DNA from: Candidatus Woesearchaeota archaeon
GTDB taxonomy: Archaea > Nanobdellota > Nanobdellia > Woesearchaeales > B54-G15
Length of the DNA: 16,595 nt
Assembly: GCA_003648985.1 (NCBI GenBank)
Contig: QMQQ01000010.1
Coordinates: 1 to 16,595, forward strand
Direction: 5' to 3'
Shown here: in pieces, positions 6,722-13,501 of the stretch
Numbering within the stretch: the first letter of the stretch is position 1
How the letters are laid out: each line of letters begins with the position of its first letter
Position numbers and translations under genes: made by a program
Notes under the pieces: generated by a model
What the model was told of the DNA's origin: nothing
Database searches by the model: none
What the model saw: only the letters and a program-made list of their open reading frames with translations

Positions 6722-6727
6722 TTTACA

Positions 6728-7399
6728 TTATTCTATAATACTTCCTTTAAACGCTTTTCCTTTAATTAAGTTTCTTAGATTTTCTATGTTTCTGCCGACA
6801 AGGATAAGGGTGAGTTTTAGTTTTGATGCAAGCCTTGAAGCTATTGGGTCGAATGGAGCTTTCATTCCTGGATGCCACTTGCTGTTAATTATTTTGAAAA
6901 ATTCCTTCCATGCAGCTCTTGGAATTGGTTTTGCATCTGGATAAATTCTTGGATCTTTATCATGAAGCATATCAACGCATGTTATGTTTATAATTTGTTT
7001 TTCTTTATAGGTTTTAGCCCAAAGGACAGCATCATAGTCTGTGCTGTGTCCTGGGAGCCAACCAGCAGCTATAAGGACATGCTTAAAGCGAACACGCTTT
7101 GTTGGGTTTTGAGCAATGGTTTTATGGGCGTAATTTTTAAATGCAAGTTTTAACAAGGTTGCATTAAGAAGTGTTGCTTCTATGCCTAGCAGGTCGAGTT
7201 CTTTTGATGTAGGATTTGATATTTTCTTTAAGGCTTGCATATAATTTCTTGCTGTTGTTCCGCCACCGCATACAATGATGAAACGTTTTTGTTTGAATGA
7301 TTTGATTAAGTTAATGAATTCCTTTAGAAATTTTGTATCTGGAAGTTGGGTTTTTTCGTTGATGATAACCGAGCCTCCGAGAGAGATGATTATTGGCAT
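6728..7399 (-). CDS. pyrH: Uridylate kinase (archaeal type)
   Basis: Amino-acid-kinase-fold enzyme phosphorylating UMP to UDP with ATP. The 223-residue length matches archaeal UMP kinases. Motifs are SLGGSVI (6-12), CGGGTTAR (44-51), LLGIEATLLNA (70-80), GWLPGHSTDYDAV (113-125) at the nucleotide site, and VDMLHDKDP (142-150). It is followed by dcd, and pyrG lies on the same strand 3.2 kb upstream, so three pyrimidine enzymes are near one another. A TATA-like TTTTTTAA (minus strand, 7429-7422) is centred 26-27 nt before the ATG and there is no ribosome binding site, so the mRNA is probably leaderless even though the membrane-protein genes end just upstream. Confidence 0.95.
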   Translation of the reverse strand: MPIIISLGGSVIINEKTQLPDTKFLKEFINLIKSFKQKRFIIVCGGGTTARNYMQALKKISNPTSKELDLLGIEATLLNATLLKLAFKNYAHKTIAQNPTKRVRFKHVLIAAGWLPGHSTDYDAVLWAKTYKEKQIINITCVDMLHDKDPRIYPDAKPIPRAAWKEFFKIINSKWHPGMKAPFDPIASRLASKLKLTLILVGRNIENLRNLIKGKAFKGSIIE

Positions 7400-7421
7400 G
7401 GAATAAGGAAAGAATAAGACA

Positions 7422-7429
7422 TTAAAAAA
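7422..7429 (-). promoter_or_regulatory. TATA box of pyrH-dcd
   Basis: On the minus strand the sequence reads TTTTTTAA, centred 26-27 nt upstream of the pyrH ATG at 7399, in the 31-nt gap behind the upstream transporter gene. The spacing predicts a leaderless mRNA. Confidence 0.45.
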
Positions 7430-7430
7430 C

Positions 7431-7799
7431 TTATCTAAATATTCCTAAGAGGGAAATTCCGAGGATTATTAATGCTATTCCGAAGGCTTTTGTGATGTTT
7501 ATTTTTTCTTTTAGAATGATATTTGAGAATATACAAACCCATATGTAAGTTGATGATGCAACTGGATAAAGGATGCTGATTTCACCGCCGCGCAGTCCCG
7601 GAACAAAGAAGAGGGTTGCTAGAAAATAAAGGAGAGCCCCTTTTACTAAATTTTTATTTTTTACTAATTTTTTTAGTTTTAGTTTGAAAACATCTTTTAG
7701 ATCAAAATTGTCGCTTCCTCGTTTTAGGAATGTTGGTCCTAACCCAGCTATTAAAGATGAAATTGCTACAAGCGTTATGCCCCACCAGTGTGTTGTCAT
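7431..7799 (-). CDS. Half-size DMT/EamA-like membrane protein, second of a pair
   Basis: A 122-residue integral membrane protein with four predicted transmembrane segments (about 4-24, 50-66, 75-96 and 103-121) and a lysine-rich cytoplasmic loop (about 35-50). It has the DMT-superfamily signature GEISILYPVASSTYIWV (71-87), followed by LKEKINITKAFGIALIILG. TM1 lacks the Glu that EmrE-type multidrug antiporters need (E14), so drug export by proton exchange is unlikely. Half-size DMT pairs such as ArnE/ArnF move lipid-linked sugars, making a lipid or glycolipid flippase an alternative. Its ATG overlaps the stop of its partner gene by 4 nt, so the two are probably subunits of one heterodimer. Confidence 0.8.
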   Translation of the reverse strand: MTTHWWGITLVAISSLIAGLGPTFLKRGSDNFDLKDVFKLKLKKLVKNKNLVKGALLYFLATLFFVPGLRGGEISILYPVASSTYIWVCIFSNIILKEKINITKAFGIALIILGISLLGIFR

Positions 7800-8161
7800 T
7801 TTAGTTCAGCTCTGATTTTTTGATTTGTTTGCTGATGCGAACCAAAGGACAGTGCTATGATGCCGAGAATGATTAGGAATATTGAAAATATCTTGATGAA
7901 ATTGAATTTTTCTTTGAACAGGAAAAATGCAATTATTAAAACCCATATATATGACGTTGCGAATACAGGATATACAAGGGTAACCTCTGCTCTCTTTAAA
8001 GCAAGGATAAGCAAAACGCCTGCTGTGAAATAGAGACAAAAACCAATGAAGATGGTTATGAAATTCCAACTATCAGCGCCAAGCTTGTATAAGGTAGCTG
8101 CAATTGATGTAAAAAGGGTTCCGAGTGCGATTAATGCTATGGCAATAATCTTTTGATTCAT
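7796..8161 (-). CDS. Half-size DMT/EamA-like membrane protein, first of a pair
   Basis: A 121-residue membrane protein with four predicted transmembrane segments (about 5-25, 33-53, 63-82 and 88-106). It shares AEVTLVYPVFATSYIWV with its neighbour's matching segment, so the pair are paralogues. TM1 (IALIALGTLFTSIAATLY) has no Glu, unlike EmrE. Its start overlaps the secD stop by 4 nt (ATGA) and its stop overlaps the next gene's start by 4 nt, so secF, secD and the two transporter genes form one translationally coupled string. The function is inferred only from fold: a heterodimeric small transporter or lipid-carrier flippase. No specific substrate can be named. Confidence 0.8.
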   Translation of the reverse strand: MNQKIIAIALIALGTLFTSIAATLYKLGADSWNFITIFIGFCLYFTAGVLLILALKRAEVTLVYPVFATSYIWVLIIAFFLFKEKFNFIKIFSIFLIILGIIALSFGSHQQTNQKIRAELK

Positions 8162-9729
8162 TTTTTAAGAAGAATCTCTACTATTTTTGCGTATGCTGGT
8201 CTGCTGATAAAAACACCAATGGTTATTCCAGCTATGGTTGTAAGAGCAAAACCTTTTAGAAGGCCGGCTCCTGCAAACCATAGGGGAATCATTGCAACAA
8301 CTGTTGTTGTGAATGCTGCCATTATTATGAAGAACGCATTTTTAATGCGTCTTCGCCAGTCGTGTGTTACTTGTGCTTCTCCGCGAAGTATCTCATCTGT
8401 TATAACGATTTGATGATCTACTCCTGTGCCGATAGCAATTATTATTCCTGCGATTGCTGCAAGGTCTATGTTCCAGCCGACGAGTGCAGCAAAGCCGAGC
8501 AAGATGATTAGTTCTGTTAAGCACGTGAGCATGATAGGAATAGCTATTGAAATTTTTCTATATCTGATGAAGATTATGATTCCAATTCCGATAAGAGCTA
8601 TGAAGCCAACAAGCAATGCGTTTTTGAGAAAAACAGGACCAAACACAGCAGATATTGCATCTGTTTTTACGATATCGAGTTTTACTGGCAGGCTTCCTGT
8701 GATTAGGATTGTTTGTAAGCGTTTCATGTTTTGCAATGCATTGAATATTGCTTCTTGTTTTGTTCTTCCAATGCCAGAGCCACTTATTGAAATATCTGTT
8801 ACTGCTCTGCCTTTTAGTTCAGCACCAATGTTTAATTCATCTACTTTTTTGTTGTCGAGATAGAGAATGAGTTTTTCGCTAAGATATTGCTCACTGTTTT
8901 CTGTGACGACTGAAAGGTTTTTTGTTAGTTCTGCCTGTCTTTTTGCAGCTTCTGGGCTTAGAGAAATTGCAAATCTGAATCTGCATATCCAACTGTCAGC
9001 GCTTTTTCCACAACCATATTGAGGGTCAATTCCTGCACAATCTGCTGATCTGCAAACATATGTTATATCAGAACCACCTTTGAATACTGTTTTGTTGCCG
9101 ATTGTTGCTTCGAACTTTCCTTGCTTTGCAAGCAGTTCTTTGACCTCTTCTTCTTTTGCTCCTGCTATTTCAACTAAGACATACTGGTTTCCTGCAAGGT
9201 CTGAAGCTTCACGAACAACGACATCACTTAAGCCGTAGATGTTTAATCTATATTTCATGTTTGCTATGAGCATCTCCATTTCCTCTTTAGAAAGAGGTTT
9301 TTCTGGTTTTAGTAAAACACGGGTTCCGCCAGCAAGGTCTAAGCCCTTTCTAATATTTGTTTTAGGAGCTTGATATACTGTTAAGCCGAAGCATGTTTCG
9401 TTTTCTTTTGTAATAAGTTTGTATACATCTTTATTTGTTTTGATATAAACTGTTCTGTTCGGTTCTATTTTTGATGAAATTGCGTAAAAGTCTTTGATTG
9501 TTTTTATCGGAATGTTGTTTATGGCTAATACAACCTCTCTGCTCATCGGTGGTGTTGTTGGTTTCGGTGATGGAATTCCTGCTATTGCAGCACTGCTGTT
9601 GAATTTAACAGCTCTAATAGCGACACCTTTTGCAAATGGATTTGGATGTATTGCAACAATTGCGAGCACTACAAGTATTAATGCAAGAATTACACGAAAT
9701 GATGTGAATATTTGTTTTATCTTTCCCAT
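8158..9729 (-). CDS. secD: Protein translocation subunit SecD, with a PDZ-like insertion
   Basis: RND-family membrane protein that works with SecF to pull translocated proteins out of the Sec channel. I take the ATG at 9729 (523 residues, MGKIKQIF), which overlaps the secF stop by 13 nt. An upstream TTG at 9783 would add 18 residues within secF and is less likely. Order: TM1 (about 11-29); an extracytoplasmic PDZ-like region (about 35-107, with GVAIRAVKFNSSAAIAGI and VVLAINNIPIKTIKDF); GLDLAGGTRV (129-138), the SecD signature; the P1 domain; then TM2-TM6 (about 370-520). GTGVDHQIVITDE (434-446) carries conserved acids D438 and D445. Four extracytoplasmic cysteines (C226, C231, C240, C249) could form disulfides or bind a metal. 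The secF-secD order matches archaeal practice. Confidence 0.95.
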   Translation of the reverse strand: MGKIKQIFTSFRVILALILVVLAIVAIHPNPFAKGVAIRAVKFNSSAAIAGIPSPKPTTPPMSREVVLAINNIPIKTIKDFYAISSKIEPNRTVYIKTNKDVYKLITKENETCFGLTVYQAPKTNIRKGLDLAGGTRVLLKPEKPLSKEEMEMLIANMKYRLNIYGLSDVVVREASDLAGNQYVLVEIAGAKEEEVKELLAKQGKFEATIGNKTVFKGGSDITYVCRSADCAGIDPQYGCGKSADSWICRFRFAISLSPEAAKRQAELTKNLSVVTENSEQYLSEKLILYLDNKKVDELNIGAELKGRAVTDISISGSGIGRTKQEAIFNALQNMKRLQTILITGSLPVKLDIVKTDAISAVFGPVFLKNALLVGFIALIGIGIIIFIRYRKISIAIPIMLTCLTELIILLGFAALVGWNIDLAAIAGIIIAIGTGVDHQIVITDEILRGEAQVTHDWRRRIKNAFFIIMAAFTTTVVAMIPLWFAGAGLLKGFALTTIAGITIGVFISRPAYAKIVEILLKK

Positions 9730-10586
9730 TTTTTCTTTTTTCTTTCTAAATAGATTCTTAAGATTCCTGCGTTCTGAAGCCAAGTGTTTGGAAGATCAAC
9801 GAGTAATCCTATTAGTAATATTGTCATTATTTGTTTTAAAACAGGTGATTGGGCAAGGATTAAAGCAATTGTTACGGCTGTTAGTGTTGTTGCTGTCATC
9901 ATTAAACCTGTTTTCATTGCTGCATAAATGCCTTGAACTGGATTTTCTTTTCTGCGCAGAGTTTTTGTGCTTAGCAAAATGTCGGTATCAACAGAGTAAC
10001 CTATGAGCATTAGGAAAGCAGCTATTCCTGCTGTGCTTAATCTAATTCCGAGAAGATTTACAATAGCAAGAGTGACTATAATATCAGAAACAGCGGCAAG
10101 AATAACTGCAATGCTTGGTGTGAAGGTTTTGAAATAGAAAAATACGACAATTGCCATAAATATAAAAGCAAAGATTAGGGCTTTTGTTGTTTGTTTGAAG
10201 AAACTTTCTCCTAAGGCAGAACCCATTACCTCGGTTGAAAATTCCACATCATTTCCAAGATTTTCTTTTAGTGCAGATTGGAGCTGCTCTGGATTAATGT
10301 CAGAAGCTTCTATGATGGTGGCTGTTTGTTTTCCTGCTTTTGATAATGCTCTAATTTGGATATCTGCTTTTGGAAACTTTTTCTTTAGAAATAGTTCAAG
10401 TTCGTGAACTGAAATTGGTTTTTGAATCGTTATGGTTACTCCGCCTTTTAGGCTAACACCTTTATGAATGAAGTCGCCTGTTGTGACTGTTTGATATGCT
10501 ATTTGAATTATAGCAAAAAGTAAAAGCAGGAAGGGTATGATCATTAATTTTTTGTAGTGTTTTTCATATAATGCGCGAATGCCCAT
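9717..10586 (-). CDS. secF: Protein translocation subunit SecF
   Basis: Partner of SecD in the archaeal SecDF complex. The 289 residues form TM1 (about 13-31), a short extracytoplasmic domain with VSLKGGVTITI (44-54, the SecF counterpart of the FTGGT signature), and five C-terminal membrane segments. GYSVDTDILLSTKTLRRKE (196-214), with D200 and D202 in TM4, is the archaeal form of the GYS motif. The lysine-rich tail (ERKKKKWER) overlaps the secD start. A TATA-like TTTTTAAA (minus strand, 10618-10611) is centred 28-29 nt before the ATG with no ribosome binding site, so the secF-secD-transporter operon probably starts with a near-leaderless mRNA. Confidence 0.95.
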   Translation of the reverse strand: MGIRALYEKHYKKLMIIPFLLLLFAIIQIAYQTVTTGDFIHKGVSLKGGVTITIQKPISVHELELFLKKKFPKADIQIRALSKAGKQTATIIEASDINPEQLQSALKENLGNDVEFSTEVMGSALGESFFKQTTKALIFAFIFMAIVVFFYFKTFTPSIAVILAAVSDIIVTLAIVNLLGIRLSTAGIAAFLMLIGYSVDTDILLSTKTLRRKENPVQGIYAAMKTGLMMTATTLTAVTIALILAQSPVLKQIMTILLIGLLVDLPNTWLQNAGILRIYLERKKKKWER

Positions 10587-10610
10587 TCCAAAGAAAAGAG
10601 CAGGGGTTTG

Positions 10611-10618
10611 TTTAAAAA
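10611..10618 (-). promoter_or_regulatory. TATA box of the secF-secD operon
   Basis: On the minus strand the sequence reads TTTTTAAA, centred 28-29 nt upstream of the secF ATG at 10586, in the 42-nt gap behind pyrG. The position is consistent with a leaderless or nearly leaderless transcript. Confidence 0.45.
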
Positions 10619-10628
10619 TTTATTCTTT

Positions 10629-12335
10629 TTATTCCAACACAGCTTTAATAAGGCCAAAGAATAGTGGTGCTGGTTGCATTGGTCTGGATTTGAATTCTGG
10701 ATGGCTTTGTGTTGCTATGAAGAAAGGATGTTCTTTTTGCGGTAACTCAAGGAATTCCATAAGTAAGCTGTCTGGGGATGTTCCTGAAAAGATTAGCCCC
10801 CTGTTTTCGAGAAGCTGGACGTATTCTGGGTTTACTTCATAGCGATGTCTATGGCGTTCGTGGATTATCGTCTGCTTTTTATAAAGTCTCCAAACAAGTG
10901 TGTCTGGTTTGAGTTTTGCTGGGTAACTTCCGAGACGCATTGTTCCGCCTAGTTTTTCAAGGTTTTGCTCGGGTAAGATGCAAATAACTGGGTGTTTTGT
11001 TTTTGGATCGAGTTCTGTTGAATTGGCTTTTTTTAGATGACATTTGTTTCTTGCAAATTCAATTACTGCAAGCTGAAAACCAAAGCAAAGTCCTAGAAAT
11101 GGAATCTTTGTTCTTCTTGCGTATGAGATGCAAGCTATCTTTCCTTCAGCACCTCTTTTGCCAAACCCTCCTGGGATAATTAATGCATCAACATTTTTTA
11201 ATGCATTTGCAGCGTCTTTGATTGAGTGAATGTTTGTTGTTTCAATGAATTTTACAGATGCTCTTGCGTTGCATGCTGTTGCTGCATGTTCGATTGCTTT
11301 GAGAATGCTTGCATAGCTGTCTCGCAATCCCGTATATTTTCCTGCTATTGCTACAGTAATGCGCTTGTTTGCATTAAGATATTGCTTAACAAAACGACGC
11401 CACTTTTTCAAGTTCGTTGCTTGTTTTAATCTCTTTGCTTTTCGCAAAAGGTTGAGCTTTTCAAGAACAAGATCATCGACATGCTGTTTTTTTAACAGCA
11501 AAGGCGCTTCATAAACGGTTGCAATATCATGCAAGCCTATAACGTATCGCAGCGGAACATTTGAATAAACACTTATTTTTTCTTTTATCCTTTGAGTTAC
11601 TGGTTTGTGTGCTCTGCATACAATGATGTCTGGTTGTATGCCTAAAGCTAACAATCTGTTTAAGCCGAGCTGTGCTGGTTTGCTTTTTTGCTCACCAAGA
11701 TTTTGAGGTTCGAGAATATAGCTAACGTTTATAAAACAAACATTTTGTTTTCCTTCTTCATAGATTAGTTCTCTTATTGCTTCGATGATGTAGGCATTTT
11801 CATAATCGCCGACAGTACCGCCTACTTCGAGAAGAACAATATCTGCTTTTGACTTCACTGCGAGATTTCTTAAAGAGAATTTTATTTCTCCTGTTACATG
11901 AGGAATAAATTGAACATCTCGGCCAAGATAATGGCCTTTTCTTTCTTTTTCAAGAATTCTTTTAAATATCATTCCAGCTGTGAGGTAATTATCTTTTGTT
12001 AATGTTGTATTGAGAAATCTTTCGTAGCTGCCGAGGTCCATGTCACATTCTGTGCCGTCATCAAGCACAAAAACCTCGCCGTGTCTGAAAGGGTTTAATG
12101 TTCCAGCGTCTTGATTTAAGTATCCATCTATTTTTATTGGTTCTATCTTAAAGCCGTAATATTTTATTAGTTTTGCGAGCGAGGAAGCAAATATTCCTTT
12201 ACCGACGCCGCTCATTACGCTGCCAGCAACAATGATATATTTTGTCCTGCCGATTTTATAATTTGGAGGGAAAGGTGAGTAGAATTCTTCAGTAGCCTGT
12301 TTTGCTATCCTTGAGATGAGTTGATGCGATTTCAA
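10629..12335 (-). CDS. pyrG: CTP synthase (divergent form)
   Basis: Makes CTP from UTP, ATP and glutamine. The amidoligase half holds the P-loop GSVMSGVGKG (38-47), KIDGYLNQDAGTL (68-80), HGEVFVLDDGTE (85-96), DMDLGSYERF (98-107) and EVGGTVGD (170-177). The glutaminase half holds PGGFGKRGAEGK (388-399), GLCFGF (415-420) with nucleophile C417, RHRHRYEVN (494-502), and SHPEF with H545 and E547. The 568 residues include about 30 extra at the N-terminus. There is no ATG before residue 41. The TTG at 12335 is supported by AGAAGGG 5 nt upstream. Several usually invariant positions differ: GGVVSS becomes GSVMSG, DPY becomes DGY, GHYERF becomes GSYERF, and KTKPTQHS becomes KSKPAQLG. These could affect UTP/CTP binding or feedback. 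Catalytic residues are kept, so it is probably active. Confidence 0.95.
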   Translation of the reverse strand: MKSHQLISRIAKQATEEFYSPFPPNYKIGRTKYIIVAGSVMSGVGKGIFASSLAKLIKYYGFKIEPIKIDGYLNQDAGTLNPFRHGEVFVLDDGTECDMDLGSYERFLNTTLTKDNYLTAGMIFKRILEKERKGHYLGRDVQFIPHVTGEIKFSLRNLAVKSKADIVLLEVGGTVGDYENAYIIEAIRELIYEEGKQNVCFINVSYILEPQNLGEQKSKPAQLGLNRLLALGIQPDIIVCRAHKPVTQRIKEKISVYSNVPLRYVIGLHDIATVYEAPLLLKKQHVDDLVLEKLNLLRKAKRLKQATNLKKWRRFVKQYLNANKRITVAIAGKYTGLRDSYASILKAIEHAATACNARASVKFIETTNIHSIKDAANALKNVDALIIPGGFGKRGAEGKIACISYARRTKIPFLGLCFGFQLAVIEFARNKCHLKKANSTELDPKTKHPVICILPEQNLEKLGGTMRLGSYPAKLKPDTLVWRLYKKQTIIHERHRHRYEVNPEYVQLLENRGLIFSGTSPDSLLMEFLELPQKEHPFFIATQSHPEFKSRPMQPAPLFFGLIKAVLE

Positions 12336-12340
12336 AGAAG

Positions 12341-12404
12341 CCCTTCTTTTTGAAAATGGAATCTCTTTTTAAAGATTTATTTTTTTTAAAAAATAGGTTT
12401 TGTT
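12341..12404 (-). promoter_or_regulatory. pyrG leader: T-tract, TATA candidates and ribosome binding site
   Basis: The 69-nt gap between the protease gene and pyrG is almost pure A and T. On the minus strand it holds a T6 tract (12393-12388), a possible terminator for the upstream gene. Two TATA-like stretches follow (TTTTTTAAAAAAAATA around 12387 and TTTAAAAA at 12373-12366), and then AGAAGGG (12347-12341) is the Shine-Dalgarno element 5 nt before the TTG start of pyrG. Confidence 0.45.
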
Positions 12405-12962
12405 TTAAAAAAGGAATTTTATTAGATTTGCATAAACCTGAAAACCGTCAAAGCCAGGAATAGGAAGCATGTTGAATATGAATAGAAATTTGTTTATTTC
12501 TTTCGTAAGATGGAAGAAAGGTATTTTCTCGTGCGACGCTTTTTTGAGTGCGCGTGCAGATATAAGCCAGATTATAAGATTTGTTAACGGTCCTGCGAGA
12601 GCAATGAGCGCATAAGCAAGATTGTTTGCTGTACCGGTTATGCTTACATAGGCTGGAACAAAGAAGATTATGCTTGAGCCAAATAGCCTTAAAATGATGC
12701 CGATTAAAAGCCAGAGGTATGCTGCATGAAATGTTGCTGTTAGTCCGAATGATAGAGCTGTAAATTTGTGTGCCAATTCATGCAGGATAATTGCTGGTGC
12801 AGTTACTGCTATTGCAAAACGAAGATCACGCCAGTGTATTCTGCCGAAGTAAAACTCATGGATTGTTATCGGTCTGTATTTTTTAAGGTAGGCTGAAAAA
12901 ATAAATCCGACTGCAAAGATCATTATTATTGCATCTATCAATTCTCTGAGTGAAAAGAACAT
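12405..12962 (-). CDS. Site-2-protease-like membrane metalloprotease (family M50)
   Basis: Intramembrane zinc protease candidate of 185 residues. The zinc motif HELAH is at 61-65 (H61, E62, H65) within a membrane segment. ALAGPLTN (121-128) is the conserved GP turn. The third ligand is in NMLPIPGFDGFQV (164-176), D172 standing in the family's LDG motif. Membrane segments lie at about 10-25, 47-70, 83-105, 115-137 and 160-168. There is no PDZ, CBS or other regulatory domain, so it is a minimal form. It lies 39 nt downstream of the ferredoxin gene on the same strand. A weak ATAAAAAA about 28 nt before the ATG could serve as its own promoter. The substrate is unknown; release of a membrane-bound regulator or clearance of signal peptides are family roles. 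Confidence 0.88.
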   Translation of the reverse strand: MFFSLRELIDAIIMIFAVGFIFSAYLKKYRPITIHEFYFGRIHWRDLRFAIAVTAPAIILHELAHKFTALSFGLTATFHAAYLWLLIGIILRLFGSSIIFFVPAYVSITGTANNLAYALIALAGPLTNLIIWLISARALKKASHEKIPFFHLTKEINKFLFIFNMLPIPGFDGFQVYANLIKFLF

Positions 12963-13001
12963 TTTTTGATTGCTTTATGCTTTTTCTTTTTTATCTTATT
13001 T

Positions 13002-13187
13002 TTATTCTTTTATCTTTATCGCATCGACAGGGCAGTTTGATGCAGCTTCACGTTCACAGGTTATTTTATCGACTTCTGCTTTTACTGGTTCTGCCTTTCC
13101 ATTCGAGTCAAGTTTAAAATTTTTGCATAGGGCAACACAGGCTCCACAGCCAATACATTTTTCTTTATCTACGATTATTGTTGGCAT
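13002..13187 (-). CDS. Single-cluster [4Fe-4S] ferredoxin
   Basis: A 61-residue electron carrier. Cluster ligands are C11, C14 and C17 (CIGCGAC) and C52 (CPVDAI). The second cluster motif of two-cluster ferredoxins is degenerate, so it should hold one cluster. C21 and C44 are placed like the pair that forms a disulfide in Pyrococcus furiosus ferredoxin (C21-C48), suggesting the same here. Unlike that protein, the second ligand is Cys rather than Asp. A perfect AGGAGGTGA ribosome binding site (13200-13192) lies 4 nt before the ATG and overlaps the stop of the DUF1858 gene, so the two are co-translated. It is a plausible electron acceptor for the pyruvate:ferredoxin oxidoreductase in this window. 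Confidence 0.93.
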   Translation of the reverse strand: MPTIIVDKEKCIGCGACVALCKNFKLDSNGKAEPVKAEVDKITCEREAASNCPVDAIKIKE

Positions 13188-13191
13188 TTTT

Positions 13192-13200
13192 TCACCTCCT
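13192..13200 (-). promoter_or_regulatory. Ribosome binding site of the ferredoxin gene, doubling as the end of the upstream gene
   Basis: AGGAGGTGA matches the archaeal 16S anti-Shine-Dalgarno perfectly, 4 nt before the ferredoxin ATG. The same nine bases encode Arg-Arg-stop of the DUF1858 protein, so termination of one gene places the ribosome at the start site of the next. Confidence 0.85.
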
Positions 13201-13398
13201 TTTCTTTTTTATAGCAGCGTTTAAGTCTTTTACAAGTTGGTCTGGATCTATGCCATGGGCTTTTGCTCCTTGTTCTATTGTTTCAAAGCTTGCAGCAACA
13301 CAGCCAACACAGTGCATTCCATAGCGAAGAAAAACCCCTATTGTCTCTGGATATTTGCTGAGGAGAGCTGAGAAACTCATCTTTTTAGTGATGCGCAT
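13192..13398 (-). CDS. DUF1858 redox-disulfide domain protein (CxxC)
   Basis: A 68-residue protein matching the DUF1858 family, known as the hybrid-cluster-protein-associated redox disulfide domain: ITKKMSFSALLSKYPET (3-19), then RYGMHCVGCVAASFETIEQG, with the redox pair C30/C33, then AHGIDPDQLVKDLN. Family function is not established; a CxxC thiol switch or electron-transfer role is assumed. I chose the ATG at 13398 because the domain begins right after it. A TTG at 13437 would add 13 low-complexity residues and is possible, since a TATA box at 13472-13479 suits a start near 13449. It shares its last bases with the ribosome binding site of the ferredoxin gene, so the two probably act together. 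Confidence 0.85.
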   Translation of the reverse strand: MRITKKMSFSALLSKYPETIGVFLRYGMHCVGCVAASFETIEQGAKAHGIDPDQLVKDLNAAIKKKRR

Positions 13399-13471
13399 TT
13401 TGAGTTGAAAAGACTTTTTGGTTTTAAGTTTTTCCAAAATTTTAAGATTCTTTTTGATTTTGATCAGAGAT

Positions 13472-13479
13472 TTTATAAA
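13472..13479. promoter_or_regulatory. Symmetric TATA box between divergent genes
   Basis: TTTATAAA is its own reverse complement. It lies 26-27 nt before the plus-strand ATG at 13502, fitting a leaderless mRNA. On the minus strand it lies about 38 nt before a possible TTG start (13437) of the DUF1858 gene. One element could therefore serve both directions. Confidence 0.5.
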
Positions 13480-13501
13480 TGCTTCTTAAAAATTTTAGAA
13501 T

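Noticed and set aside
6654..7153. Plus-strand open frames opposite dcd and pyrH
   Set aside because: They are antisense to well-recognised genes, have no family resemblance and no plausible start signals.
7806..8069. Alternative minus-strand frame within the transporter gene
   Set aside because: It lies in a shifted frame of a clear four-helix membrane protein; its composition is that of a shadow frame.
7431..8161. Naming the transporter pair as EmrE-type multidrug exporters
   Set aside because: Neither protein has the membrane Glu in TM1 that proton-coupled drug export requires.
8426..8863. 145-residue plus-strand frame opposite secD, rich in hydrophobic residues
   Set aside because: Its hydrophobicity is the mirror of the SecD membrane segments; no ribosome binding site or promoter.
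9730..9783. TTG start giving SecD 18 more residues (MASERRNLKNLF...)
   Set aside because: This stretch lies fully inside secF in another frame. The ATG at 9729 gives the usual short lysine-containing segment before TM1.
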